Positions 43,001 to 55,659 of a stretch of DNA of 64,000 bases are shown here, one piece after another; within the stretch, counting starts at the first letter, position 1, and every line of letters begins with the position of its first letter. The stretch covers positions 210,460-274,459 of the forward strand of contig NW_011887307.1 of the NCBI RefSeq assembly GCF_000151315.2, given 5' to 3'. The translations under genes and the position numbers were made by a program. A model generated the notes under the pieces. The model worked only from the letters and a program-made list of their open reading frames with translations. It was not told the DNA's origin and made no database searches. The DNA is from Capsaspora owczarzaki ATCC 30864. Taxonomy: Eukaryota > Opisthokonta > Filasterea.

Positions 43001-46000
43001 TTAGGCTTTGGTGGTGTTTGACGCTCCACGACGCGCACAGCGTTTCTTGTTGGATTTGCGCGAAGAGTGGCCACGATGTTTTGCAGAGGAGGAGCCGCCG
43101 CCGCCACCGCCGCCAGCGCTGTTGCTGCTGCCGCTGGAAACAGCATTGTTTGCTTGTTCTGGCGTTTCGTCACCCTCGTCTTGGTCATCATGCTCAGGTG
43201 ACTCGACATCTTGAGGGGGAGAGGGCGCGGAATCTTGCGACAATGCCATCGGGTCTGCGGGCGAGCTGTGCTCGGATTCGCCTTTCGACCAGCCCGCGGG
43301 CTCAGCCAGGTCACCGCTAAAGTTGCCAGTGACGCCGACAAGATCGGGCGGTGACGATGACGCCTCCGAGTCACTTTGTCCAGCTTCGACAACGTCGTCG
43401 TCGGCCGTGGTGGCAATGTCCGACACCCATTCATCAGGGTCGGCCGCGCCGCTTGGCGCGATGGCAGACTCTTCTTTGGCCTCTTCAATCAGAGAAGGCG
43501 GCGATGGAGACCGGTCACCAGCAGCGACAGCGTTGTCGTCGTCGTCATCGTCGTCACCGTCATTCGCATTGCCAAGAATGCCGGAATGGTGGCTGGCAGC
43601 AGCTTCAAACAGCGTGAGATTGTCAGGCACCAATGGAGCTTGAGCCATGTCTTGCTTTGGATCGATCGGATACATGGAACCCTCCATCATGGGATGGGGA
43701 GCGTGTTGTTGTCGTGAGGCAGCAGTTTGCAAATCGCCAAGGTCTTCGCCGTCTTCTTCGTCCTGTTGGTCAAATTCAGACGCCGTTTCGGGTTCGCTCA
43801 AGAGCTGATCCGGGTAAAACGACTGTGACGTTCGCTTACGAGGAGCGGCGACTGGCTGAGCTGAAACCGGGGTCGAGTCCTTTCGCTGCTGCTGTTGTAG
43901 TTGTTGTTGGACAGACGCAGAGCTGCTGCCGTCGGGCGTTTGCTTTGATGCGGAAAAGCCAGTGGTCAGGCCAGCCAGCTTGCCAGAAGCTTGATTCGCG
44001 ATGTTGGACGCCCAACTCGACCAACTCGAGCCAGCGGCAGTAGCAGCAGCACCAGCAACGGTGTTGGACACAGCGCCTGGGGCAGCTGCGCCTTCATCGT
44101 CCGGGACAACTGTACCAGAGACGGCAATGAAATCAGAGCGCGCGTCTGCGTCGGCGTCGACCATGGCGGCAGTGAGGCTTTCTTCGAGCGATCTCTCTGT
44201 CGTCACAGCTCGTGGAGCCCGAGTATTGCCGCCATTGACTGCAGTCCGACTTCCTGTACTATCGCTCTCGATAAACAGGTACTCACTCGATGCCATCTCA
44301 ATGTACGGCTCGAAGGGGATTGGCGCCTCGTTCGGAATGGTGACGCTGCGCGCGAGCAGCTCGTCCTCCATGGTCAGCGACACGGGCGTCGACTCGTGCA
44401 GCGGATTAATGTATTCAGTGGTGCTCCCAAAGTCCACCGCGGACGGCTGCAACACTGCATGCGGCGCCACGCTGTACACCTTGAAGGAAAACTGCGGTCC
44501 CTTCCACAGAGGCCGCTCGTTCATCGAGTACGAGCCAATTTCAAGGTTGGACATCCACTTGGCGTCGTCTTGTTCCCGGGGCGAAAGGGGTCCTGGCGAA
44601 ACGGCCTCGTCGCACTTGGGTGTTGCGATCGGCGTCGTCGGAGTCATGAGCGGTGGAGGAATGGGCTTGCGGCTGACTGGAGCGGCCAGCTGCCGGATGG
44701 GACAAGCAACCACCGGCCAATCGCTATGCCGGAGCAAGTCCCACTCCTGGGCGGGAACCAGATCAAGCGCAAGCATGGATGCGTCGTCGGCAAAGGATGT
44801 CACCGAACCGGGTGAGTCTCCACCCGAGTGGGCTGGGCGACCGCTGCCCATCGGCGCGCCAATCAGACCCGACGCCAGAGTGGAAATGGCGGACGCAGAC
44901 GCGCCAATCAGACCATTCGCAGGCTCCTTGGCATACGGCGCCAGGTGATACGTCTTCATGGCACCGGCATGGGTGACAACAGCGAGGGAAACCACGCCAC
45001 TGGAAGAAGAGGACGCTGGCATGAACATGGTCGACACGGCGGCGAATGATGCCGGAGCCGCTCCTCCAGTCATCGTGGTCGAGCGGTCGGAAGTGGTCAC
45101 GCCAAGATTCTGCTGCAATTGGTGCCGCGCCGTCATCCCTGTTCGGGTCGAGCTTGGCTTGCCGTGCTTGTTGCTGGTCGACACATGAGCCGCAGCGTCA
45201 GTCACGGCCGCGGGATCCGAGGCGGCAGCAGCAGGATTCCACAGCCGCGCCAATGGATCAAGTGAGAGGTTGGGCATGGCAAAGAGCAGCACGTTGTCCA
45301 TGTGCGGAGGGAAGGGGAAGCCACCAGTGTCCGCTCGGCTGACCAGCTCTGGGTCGAGATTCGGGGGCACGTAGCCTTCGAGAATACCCCGTTGCAAGTG
45401 TTGACGGTAAATTCCGCTCAGAATGTTCGTGTACATGGCGTAGGCGGATTCAAAGTGCGGCTGCTGCATTTGCGCAATTTGGGCAGCAGTGGCTTGCGTG
45501 TTGAGCGAGCGGGCAAACAGCGACGTTTGGGCACTGCCGTCCGAAGCCACCGGCGTTGAGGTGCCAGTCGAGCTCGAGCTTGGAGATGTCGCCGCCGCAG
45601 CGCCGGCGGGCGTCGACGACGACAGGCTTGCCATCACGGCGGTGGCGGCTGCCACAACCGAGGAGCCCAAAGAAGGGTTGTTGGCGGAAGCGGTGTTTGC
45701 AGGCGCGACAGCACTCGCCCGCGCGTTGACTTCCGCCACCTGTTGCTTGAGCAAGTCGTCCACCATGGACTGGGCAGTGCCCGAGCCAAGCGTTGAGACA
45801 AAAGCCTGGGCGCCGTCAGCCGGCCCGTGCCCGTTGGCACGAGCGTGCGTCCACACATTGACCTGCCCGCCAAAAGGGTTGATGGCAAAGACGTGGGTGG
45901 TGCCCTTGCCCGACGTGAGCGCCACCCAGCGCGAGTCTGAGCTGAACGAGACGTCCTGGATGGTTGCCGCCGTGAGTCCGCGGCTCAGCTTGTAGATTTG

Positions 46001-48297
46001 GCGCACGACAAACTGGCGCGGAGGCTCGTCGACGGCCGCACCCGCATTCGATGACACCGTGTCGGCAGCACTCGGGGCGCGGTAGGCTGGGAAAATTTTG
46101 TACACGTTAAAGCTGTGGCCTTGGTGCGAGGCAGAGCCCAGCAGCGTGCCAGAGGGGTCGAAGGCCAGGGCTCCAATCTCATGTCGCATGGCCTGGAAGT
46201 TGACCACCGTGTGCCGGGTCACGACATCGCGAACAGCCACGGCTCCAATGCAAGCGGGATTGGCGTCAGCGAGCCGTGCACGCTGCACCAGCGCCTGCTG
46301 GTACGTGAAGCTCAGCTGATCGCGCTGGCTTTGAGACAGGTGGTTGAGACGGTCGGATTTGCCACTCTTGGTTGCAGAGGAAGCAGAAGCGTTCTTTTGC
46401 TGAAGCATTTCCGTCACGTAGCCAGTCACCGTGTCTTTGCTCCATTCACCGAGCGAAAGCAGGGAGGCCATCATGTCCTTGGCAACGTCGGTGGCCATAT
46501 GAGAAAGCGTGGGGGTGCCGTTCGGCTTGATGGGCTGCGACGAGAGTCGGTTTGTGGCATACGCAATCCAGCGCGGACTCAGCGCGATGGGATTAAAGTT
46601 TGGGCCCTGCGACGGAAAGACTTGCGGGATGATGAAAAAGGGCTTGAGGTCGTGAGCGTGGAAAATGCACACCAGGTCAATCAAGGCGACGGCAATGACA
46701 CGACGATTGGACTGGATGGATTGGATGGCAGAACGGCAACGGTGTCGCTCGACCACGCCATGGCTTTCCAACGAAAAGAAGAGCAGAAACTCGCCCAGAC
46801 TACCGAGAGGTGCCGTCGATGCAGAGCGCGCGGATCCAACCGCGTTGTTGTTGGGTGCCGAGGAGCGCGCCGTGTTTTCTGTCGAAAGCAAATCAACGCC
46901 ACCATTCGAAAGAAGCTGCTGTGTGGTTCCAGCCATTGCCGGCTCATTCGCAGCATCGATAGCCATGGCCATGAGCGGTCGTACGTGCGCAAACTTGTCT
47001 GTGCCGATGCGCTGTGACGGATTGAGTAGGATGCTTGCAGTCTGAGGTGTTTTTGTGCAGGGTGAGGGTGCATGGATGGTGAGTTACACACACTCTGCAA
47101 AGATGACTCGAGCAAATCTCTGCACTGCTGTACCTTGACAAAGCAGTCTCGACGCGACACAACTTCCACAATGCCGTCGTGGCTGTTGGAAGCGTCCCAG
47201 ACATGGATGCCGTTGGCAAGTCCTACGACAATGAAAATGCGGTCGCCAACCATGGACATATCGTCCACAACACCCGAGTCGCCCATTTGAATCTTGACCC
47301 ATCGAACCTAGTCGCACAAATTCAAGCAGACAAACAGAGCGACAGAGGTAAGTGATACGAACATTTGTTGCGAAATTTCAACCCATCTTAAAAAAAAAAA
47401 AAAAAAAATCAATGACCAACTTGACATCACCCTTGACAACATTCACCCTCTCGGTTCTCCCCAACCAACCCCAACCAAGCGAGAGAAAACAGAAGTGAGG
47501 CAGCGAGCACAGGGAACTTTCCAAGGGACTTGACTTCCTTGTCATTTGCGACGACCCCTTTTTGTGACGTTGGAATTGCGCTCAGAACTCAAGTTGGAAA
47601 GGATACAAAAACAACACAAAGTGTTGGGTGATGTTCCAAACTGCCGTGTTCCCCCCGCACCGCCCCCCGTCCCACCCAGTGCGTATCACATGAAATGCAA
47701 CGTAGTGGCAGGAGACGCTTCACTGCACCACAGTGTTGGGGGGCAATAGCGCTCAAAATGCCAGGTCATATTTTCGGTCATCAAATTTTCCGGCTCGTTG
47801 TGTTTTTTGCCCCTTTTGCCCGTTCAATCCGCTTGCTTCCAAGCGAGCAGACACGAGAGAGGTCCAGTACGCCAGCGGGGAGCAACTCCCAAGGAGTCAG
47901 TCCACAGGAGCCGAGCAACAGCGAAAACTGACCTGTTCGCGCCCATTGGCAGCGGCGGAAGCGCCTGCCGCTGCGCCCTGGGCAGACGCGCTGCCGCCGG
48001 ATGCTGGCGTGGTGCCCGTGACTGCCGCAGTCAGCGACGCCGTCCAGGCAGCAGGACCACCCGCCGGGATGTAGTCGCTGAGAAAGTCCGTTGCCTTCTC
48101 AAAGTAAGTCTTCTCGCTGAAAATTGAGAGTTGGCGCCAAAATTGCAATTGTTTTTTGTGATGGGTTTTTCATTCGTTCGAGGTCAGTGAGCCAAGAAAA
48201 ATAAGCACGCAAGAAGCAACAGCAGCCTTGGAACAACGTACTGCAAGGGATGCGGCCGGACCCGACGACCAGTCGGGGTGCTTGTATCGGCTGGCAT
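43001..48297 (-). CDS. BCAS3: BCAS3-like WD40/PROPPIN-type protein
   Basis: Predicted 1484 aa from exons 48297-48242, 48116-47933, 47307-47134 and 47041-43001. BCAS3 is a beta-propeller protein linked in animals to phagophore membranes and the cytoskeleton. Family blocks appear in order: VRWVKIQ, VVGLANGIHVWDAS, RPLMAMAIDA, RRVIAVALID, NFNPIALSPRWIAYA, ALAFDPSGTLLGSASHQGHS, IQDVSFSSDSRWVALTSGKG and THVFAINPFGGQVNVWTH. The BCAS3 domain follows with PAQEWDLLRHSDWPVV and WKGPQFSFKVY. The C-terminal 450 residues are acidic, low-complexity and end in a basic tail. Human BCAS3 is about 930 aa, so this one is extended. The 56-nt first exon was chosen because it supplies the only in-frame ATG with the right phase and is the weakest part of the model. 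Intron 2 is long (625 nt). Confidence 0.85.
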
Positions 48298-49242
48298 TTG
48301 CTTTCCCGAAAAAAAAAAAAAAAAAAAAATTCCAAAAAATCCAATAAAAAAAAATCCAATGCAAATCTCAGCCAAAAAAAAAAAAAAATTAAAAAAAAAT
48401 CAAGACTGCTTTTGGTTTGTCTTGGTTTTGAACAAAAGGCGAGAATGGCAGGACAGAAGCACACCAACGCAGAAACGAGAGAGAAGGAAAAGAGCTACAC
48501 AGAGAGACCCATGCATATTTGCTGCGCAGAGAGGGGGGGGTCAAAGAAGCCAGAACAAAGATGAACGCCGGTTTCTCAGGTTTTCTGAACAAAATGGCCC
48601 GCTCGACGTTTTTTTCCTACGCAAATCGTCGGTAGTCAATATGCAGTGGTTCTGGTGCTCGCGGATGAGCGCCTTGCAGTGCGTGTACATGCAAGACGGC
48701 AGGCAGCTTCTTTCGAGCGCTGGACGTCAACTATCCAGTTCCAACGCTGGTCGGTCAATCCACTCCTTACTGTACCACCCACGCACAAGTAGTACTGGAC
48801 AGCATGTCTGATTGTTTTTGGTGAGAGTACTTCCACGCATGCTCTATTTATCCGGCTCTCGTGACGTGTCTTTCTTCTTTGTCCGATTTAACAAAAAAAC
48901 GCATTATCGATTTCGTTGATCTTTTTGTTCCTTCCTATTACGTTTCCTCCGTCTCTCTCCATCGTTCACCGCCAGATCCCGACATTGTCTTTCATCCGAG
49001 CGTTTTCCTTGTCGCCAGACCGACCCTGTTTCCAAAAGTTCTCAACCTCGCTCAACACCTCGAAATCCTCCAGCTCTCTGATTTCCTTGTTTTCGCCCCC
49101 ATTGCAATCGCCTTTTTTTCATATTTGCCTATTCAATACTTGAGCTTTGCTTGATCTCGCATCCTCCAACGCAATAGTACTCTTCTCACCAAAACCCCTT
49201 CTCCTTCTCTTTCATTGATCGCTCTCTCTTTTTTCTTTGACC
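48298..49242. other. Divergent intergenic region, BCAS3-like / dyskerin
   Basis: About 945 bp with A runs at 48309-48329 and 48374-48398. A 97-codon frame at 48861-49154 is Ser/Leu/Phe-rich, without motif, and probably 5' UTR. No gene is called. Confidence 0.5.
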
Positions 49243-51646
49243 ATGTGTATGTCGATTTTTTTTTGTGTGATTTTCTATTATTCCACTTCTAGCGCCTCAA
49301 TAGCGCCACCTCCGCGCATCCACCCCATCAGCAACGCACCAGCCATGCATCGCCACACAACACGGTCCATCCGCCCATCGCCAAACCGCCCAACGAAAGC
49401 CGCCAACAGCGATAAAAAAAAGCCGCGAGAAACGAGGGATCCCGCTTTTTTTTTTTTTTTTTTTTTTTTTTTTTGATTTTCCAAAGCAGAGTTCAGAGAG
49501 CAGAGCACTCATCAGCCGATCCAGCACATCCCCATGGCCGTTCAGAAAATAACTCGAATTTTCATCACCACCCTTCTCACCAACGCACCGTGTCTGTCGC
49601 CAGAGCGATATAGCCAGAAGTTGAATCCGTTTTTTTTTGTTCGCGCAATGCAGTTTCAGCCAAAAAGGTCGGCCGCAGCCCCACACGACAGCAGTGCCTT
49701 CGTTCCTTCGCTTCTCTCGACACGCGACGCTCTACAGCAACCGAAACAAGCTGACAAAGAGGTCAGGCGGCACCGTTGCACCAAGCGGGGGCTGTCGATC
49801 GTTTTCTCATCCCGCAATGCAGTTTCAGCCAAAATCCATCACCCACGTTGCTTTTTTTTCTTTTCTCTTTTTTTCTTTCTTTTTCTTGTTTCAATGCTTT
49901 TTCCATTGACTTTCAACTCTTTCTCCTCACCTTCATCGCCACATGCTAACTTACTTTTTGTCAATGTCTTTTTCTGTTTGTTTGTTTGTTCCCATTCTGA
50001 ACACCAGCTGACAAGAAGCACGCAAAGAAGTCGTCGGCGACCAAGATTGCAGCGCCGACTGCTGGCTCGGTGGACACGTCGGGCTCTGCTGCGGCCGTCG
50101 CGCACATCCCCGATTACCACCTGCAGCCGTCCAAGGTGGCGCCGTCGCTCGACACGAGCAAGTGGCCCCTGCTGCTCAAGAACTATGACCAGCTCAACGT
50201 GCGCACTGGTCACTACACTCCAATCCCGTCTGGCTGCTCGCCGCTCAAGCGCCCGATCGACGAGTATGTGCGTTACGGCATCCTCAACCTCGACAAGCCC
50301 GCCAACCCGTCGTCGCACGAGGTTGTCGCCTGGATTCGCCGCATCCTCCGCGTCGAAAAGACGGGCCACAGTGGCACGCTCGACCCCAAGGTCACTGGCT
50401 GCCTCATTGTGTGCATTGATCGCGCCACCCGCCTCGTCAAATCCCAGCAAAGCGCCGGTAAGGAGTACCTCGGCATTGTTCGCCTGCACGGCGCCATCGA
50501 GAACGAGCAAAAGCTTGCTCGCAGCATCGAGACGCTGACTGGCGCCCTCTTCCAGCGCCCGCCGCTCATCTCGGCCGTCAAGCGTCAGCTCCGCATCCGC
50601 ACCATCTACGAGAGCAAGCTGATCGAGTACGACCCTTCCCGCCACCTCGGTGTCTTCTGGGTTTCGTGCGAAGCTGGCACGTACATTCGTACCCTCTGCG
50701 TCCACCTCGGTCTTCTGCTCGGCGTTGGCGGCCACATGCAAGAGCTGCGTCGCGTTCGCTCTGGTGTCCTCACCGAGAACGACCACCTCGTCACCATGCA
50801 CGACATTCTCGACGCCCAGTGGCAGCTCGACAACAACCGCGACGAGTCCTACCTGCGTCGCGTCGTCAAGCCCCTCGAGTTGCTGCTCGTCAAGCACAAG
50901 CGCCTCGTGGTCAAGGACTCGGCCGTCAACGCCATCTGCTTTGGCGCCAAGTTCATGCTGCCCGGTCTCCTCCGATTCGAGTCTGGCATTGAGGTCGGCG
51001 AGGAGGTTGTTCTCATGACCACCAAGGGTGAGGCTATTGCCCTCGCCATTGCCCAAATGACCACCGCCGTCATGTCAACATGCGACCACGGCGTTGTTGC
51101 CAAGATTAAGCGCGTTATCATGGAGCGTGGCACCTACCCGCGCCGCTGGGGCCTTGGTCCCAACGCCGTCGAGAAGAAGAAGCTCATCAAGGACGGCCGT
51201 CTTGACAAGTATGGCCGCACCAACGAGAAGACTCCTTCCGACTGGACCAAGAAGTACGTCGACTACCGAGGGGATGCTGCCGTTGCCCCCGCTGCCGCCG
51301 CCGCCACCACCGACGCACCGGCTGCCGCCAAGACTCCCAAGCCGCTTGTTCAAGAAATCCGAGAGTCTGAGCCCAAGAAGGTATGTGAATGTACTGGAGT
51401 GGTGGTTTCTGTTCTGTTGCTCGAGTGTGCTGACTCGTTTCCCTTCTGTTTTCCTTCACACAACAGCGCAAGCATGAGAGCGATAGCGAAGACGACCAAC
51501 AACCTGCCAAGAAGGTCGCCGAGGACAAGAAGGACAAGAAGGAAAAGAAGGACAAGAAGGATAAGAAGGACAAGGAAGAGGACAAGAAGGACAAGAAGGA
51601 TAAGAAGGAAAAGAAGGAAAAGAAGGAGAAGAAGGACAAGAACTAA
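49243..51646 (+). CDS. DKC1: Dyskerin / Cbf5 pseudouridine synthase
   Basis: Catalytic subunit of H/ACA snoRNPs, nucleolar. The large exon 50008-51380 carries the TruB fold with [20 protein letters not shown], catalytic Asp in [22 protein letters not shown] and [18 protein letters not shown], and the PUA domain ([23 protein letters not shown]). Exon 3 (51467-51646) encodes a Lys/Asp/Glu-rich tail (KKDKKEKK repeats). Total about 518 aa, close to human 514. The start is inferred: exon 2 opens in phase 1, and the only good donor found upstream with an ATG is ATGT|GTATGT at 49243-49246. That gives a 4-nt coding first exon (Met-Ser) and a 761-nt intron. The body of the gene is certain; the first exon is a hypothesis. 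Confidence 0.93.
49247..50007 (+). other. Long first intron of dyskerin gene
   Basis: 761 nt, far above the local norm. Contains a T run at 49446-49474 and a 22-bp direct repeat, GCAATGCAGTTTCAGCCAAA plus flanking bases, at about 49646-49668 and 49815-49836. Introns of genes for snoRNP proteins often host snoRNAs. I could not identify box C/D or H/ACA elements with confidence. Confidence 0.4.
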
Positions 51647-51760
51647 AACAAAAAGGGTGGATCTCTTTTTTGTCTTTTTCAATCTCTCTTCAATTCGTAA
51701 TTTCCCCCAAATATCATGTCGTTGTCGTAGCTTGTTTGTTTGCTAATTTTTGTCAAGAAG

Positions 51761-51766
51761 AATAAA
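51761..51766 (+). terminator. Poly(A) signal AATAAA
   Basis: AATAAA 115 nt past the dyskerin stop codon. Supported by position only. Confidence 0.4.
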
Positions 51767-51945
51767 TGAAAACGAAAAACCGAAACAAATTAAAAGAAAA
51801 AAAAGAAAAAAAAAAAAAAAGAAAGACCAAAGCAAATACAATTGCAAACATTGTTCTCTTGACAGCGCGCCTTCACATTGAGCTGTATTTCGTATCAGTT
51901 TGAACTAAGTGTATTTCAAAACGCTTCTAGAAGCAGACTGACGCT

Positions 51946-54900
51946 TCACTCATACTTTTTATGAATGAGTTGTCGCACCGGCCAAACCACGGCAATACTG
52001 ATGCCCAAGATGATAAAGCCGACAACAATAATCACAACCTCACTTGAGTAGCTCGCACGCAGGAAGAGGTTCATGCTCGGGTCGGATCCCCACCTGGAAG
52101 CAACCAAAACGAACAAACATGCAAACAAACAAAAACGAACAAACAATCCATCGAACGTGAGGTGCGAAATCTTGCCAGGACGATTCAGTCATCATGCACC
52201 AATGCCACTTACACGGACTCTGCCCACAAATTCCATCGCTGGTTCTTGATGGCAAAGTTGTCAAAATCAAAGCCAGGCGAAAGCGCATCAATAAACGCGA
52301 CAGTCGTGTTCAGGCAGAGGCCCGGAGCAATGTACGTCAACTTGGCATTATTGCAAGCTTTTTGCGACAAGGAGGGCTGGCTGTCGGATGCGACAGCGAC
52401 GGCCAACACGTCGCGAAGAGCATAGATGAAGGCGAAAATGGTGTTTGTGCGGAAGACGCTCACGTAACGAGAGGGCAGATTGGATGGCACTACCAGGGAA
52501 GAGACATTGAACAAAAAAAAGGCAGCAATGAAGTAAGTAACGACATCATAGGCGAGAGGCCAGCGTAACCCGAGACAACGCAACGACTCACAGTTATTGC
52601 CAGTCTGCTGGAACAAGGCACACTTTTCATTCACAGTCAGACACGTGAGGAGTGACTGAACGAATGTGCAGTTCACGGTCATGGCGGGCACGCTGCCAGA
52701 GTTGTCGGAAGCCAGCGCATAGAGAGAATTGGCAATGGCAAGTGCGACATTGCAAATGTTGTTCACCGTTGCGGCATCGGAGGCGTTCACCAAGGTCGCG
52801 TCGTCAAATGGCGTGCCATACAGCCTGGGCGCAATTATTTAACGCGCGTTGGTTTCAAGAATCGGCAGGGGGTGAGACTCGCGCAAACGAAATTTCACCA
52901 AAAACAAACAATCAACACCTCCACTACTCACTTGTTGTTGAAGGTCAGACCGTGATCAGTCACAACCACACCAGGAATGCCACGCGACTCCTTCAAAAAG
53001 GCTTGCAGCGAGGCTGGCGGAAGACCAGTGGCGGTGTTGTTGATAATGTTGGCAGCAAAGCCAGCTGTCGCGGTGACTTGGGCGTTGACAATGCTTGCAA
53101 CGTTGGCCACAGCAACAGGGTCTGTCGAGTTGCTGTCAATGTGCAAGTAAATGGGGCCGGTAGCCGAGTCGAGCAGGCCGATCTGCGAAAAAGAAAAGAA
53201 AAGGAAAAAAAAAAAAAGAAGAAGAAGAAAAAAAAAGCAAGCGTTGGTTTTAAGAGTGCATGGCGATCAACAACGGAACCTAGGAAAGTACAGTCACAAA
53301 CCTGTTCGACGTCCAACACCGCCTTAATGTCGTCAAAGCCGAAAGCTTTGCTGGCGGAAGGGAAGTTGCCAGTAGCGATTTGGTTGGCGATGGCGCTTGA
53401 GCCAGTGTAATCGAACTTTTCGCCATTCAGCAGCATGAACATGATGTTGTGGGGGAGAGTGATTGTCGTGGGTTCCTAAGTCCAGGAAGAGAGCGAGACA
53501 AAGCAGGGCACACAAGTTAGAGAGGAGTCAACACGAGCTGGGCCAGAATAAGCCATCCTCTTCGCATGCGTGTGAAACTCACCTTGGCCAATGCATCAGC
53601 AGCAGCTAACAAAGCGACAACAGCTGCAGCATCCGCTTCAGCGCCAAAGGATTGTTTGTGGAAGAGAGACAAGGCGTCGATTGCCGCGGTGGCCAGAACG
53701 TATGTGTCGCCGCTGCGGATGGGACGAGTAGAGCCCCAGATGCTCTGGCTTCCAAGTGGCTCGCACCATGTGCTGCCACGACGGAGGCAGATGTTGGAAT
53801 CGCCGCCAGCGTACATGAACGAGTTCATTTCGACAGCCCAGAGCGGATAATCCGGCTCGACGCCGCTCTTGGGTGCATTGCTCAGGGCTCGCTGTTGTAG
53901 TGGGCATGAAAAAGAACGAGAGATACACAAGGAAGAGCGCGTCCCAACGAGAGGCGTTGAGGTGAGAGCAGGCCAACCAGACCCAAAAAACAATCATCCA
54001 CAACAAAAAGGGGATGCAAAAATACCAAACCAATGCTGTGCATTGGAAAACCAACTCCGTAAATAAACGCCATTGCTCAATGCGACCTACATTGCGAATC
54101 GTCTCGGCGCTCGTCGAGCCAAGCCAGTAGATCGGGTACTGGAATCGACGATGGGTCAGCCCGCTGCCCTCGGGATTCCAGGCGTAATTCGCAGCGTCCG
54201 TGTTGGCATAGAGTCCATGCTTGCAGTTGGGGCACTTGGGAGCATGCGAGGACTGCGTCGGGCGCGTTGCGTCTGACAGAATGATCAGACCATTCATTTT
54301 GCCGGTCGCTTCGAGCTGTTCAATGATGGATCTGAGGGTGTGCAAGGCGTCGTTGAGCGACATGCGGCTTGCCACAGTGATGCTTTTTGACTCGATCGTA
54401 TCCATGCAATTCTTTTTGTGAGTGAGTGAGTGACTTACAGGTTAAAGTACGCGGGAGTTGTGACAACCGAGTAGGGTGATCGTTCCGCAGAGTGGATGAA
54501 GAAGCTCAAATCGGCGTCGGACTGAATGCTGTACAAGACACCGACGTTTCCCGACAAGCTGCCTGTGAAGCATTTGCAACAACGGAAGCGGTGAGAAGGC
54601 GAGAGGCAAAGACGCGCAGTGAACAAAATGGTACAGGAAAGGGGGGAGTTAGTGGAGAAGAGGGTATGAACTTTGGTTTTAGATGCTACAATTCTCATAC
54701 TGTCCGCGCATTTCTCGCTCGCGTTTCTCCCATTCCGCGCCTTCCCGCTGAGCCATGCATGGCGTGTCTCTGCAACTCGACGTGCAACGTCAAGGCCACA
54801 CGAATCGAAGAAGAAGCAGAAGAAGCAGAGAAACAAAAAAGGTCAAGAAAACACAAAACAAAGGGAAAAAAGTAGGAAAACGACCACCGAATAGTGAAGA

Positions 54901-55367
54901 AACAGTATAAACTAAAGAATCACCAGAAGCGACCAATGTTACTGATTTTTTTGATCTAACTCCAAATTTGCCTTCAAGAACGCGAACAAGCTACAAGTTT
55001 TTTTTTTTGGGTCCGAGTGACGAGAGTGAGTAAAGTGAGTTCATACGAGTTAGTATGATGGTGAGTGATAGTGTATGAGTGGTAGTGAGTGAGTGAGTGG
55101 TAGTATGGGAACTGGACGAGCCACTGCTTCGTTCGTACTTGCGCATCCGACCTCGCCGTCGCTGTCGAGCAGCATGGCGCAAAAGTCGAGCAGCGGGATG
55201 CTCTGGTAGACCTTGTCGCTGAGCTTGTTGAGCGTGTCGTCGGCGCGGGCGACCTGGACCTGGAGCATTGCCACAGCGACAACAACGAGCGCCAAACGCA
55301 ATGCACCGCCACTGCCCTGCTGCTGCTGCTGCTGATGACCACGACGACGACCATCACTCAGAGTCAT
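51946..55367 (-). CDS. NCSTN: Nicastrin, gamma-secretase subunit
   Basis: Substrate-gating subunit of the gamma-secretase intramembrane protease. Nine exons join in frame: 55367-55139, 54562-54439, 54382-54091, 53891-53583, 53475-53302, 53182-52932, 52824-52592, 52489-52213 and 52093-51946. The 678 aa product compares with 709 in human. A signal peptide (about residues 24-43, ALRLALVVVAVAMLQVQVARA) is followed by VGCASSLSGNVGVL, the conserved N-terminal block. CPNCKHGLYAN matches the family's CPNDGFGVYSN. The aminopeptidase-like core includes LPHNIMFMLLNGEKFDYTGS, which keeps the Glu of the GE-FDY segment and the DYxGS motif. Near the end are a WAES motif, a single transmembrane helix (SEVVIIVVGFIILGISIAVV) and a short cytosolic tail. 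The acceptor at 54382 has a poor pyrimidine tract but is the only one restoring frame. Confidence 0.92.
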
Positions 55368-55587
55368 TGTTGGCTGGAATAAAAAAAGAAAAAGAAAAAA
55401 AGAAAAAAGAAATATAGAGTGAGCTTTTTTTGCATTGAGGGGTCGAAACTCAGACTGTGAGCGAACAAGTGTGGTGGGGAAAATGGTCTTAGAACTTTGT
55501 ATTGACGCTTTGGTTGCAAGTTGGATTTTTGTTTTTTCCAGTCCTCATCCATACAGCCAACGTCACTCATCGATCTCACAGTGTCAT

Positions 55588-55636
55588 AGAGCGACTTGAA
55601 GCGACTTAGAGCGACCTTTGAGCGACGTAGAGCGTT
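55588..55636 (+). repeat. Short tandem AGCGACNT repeats in a divergent promoter
   Basis: Five imperfect copies of AGCGAC(T/C/G) spaced about 10-11 bp within the 292 bp separating the nicastrin and ankyrin-FYVE start codons. The spacing matches one DNA helical turn. Confidence 0.5.
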
Positions 55637-55659
55637 CATAGTACTTTACAACCACAACA

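Noticed and set aside
48861-49154. 97-codon plus-strand frame between the BCAS3-like and dyskerin genes
   Set aside because: Ser/Phe/Leu-rich with no motif, in the expected dyskerin 5' region. Treated as UTR or intergenic.
49839-51056. 405-codon minus-strand frame opposite dyskerin
   Set aside because: Shadow of the dyskerin exon, whose plus-strand translation is conserved throughout.
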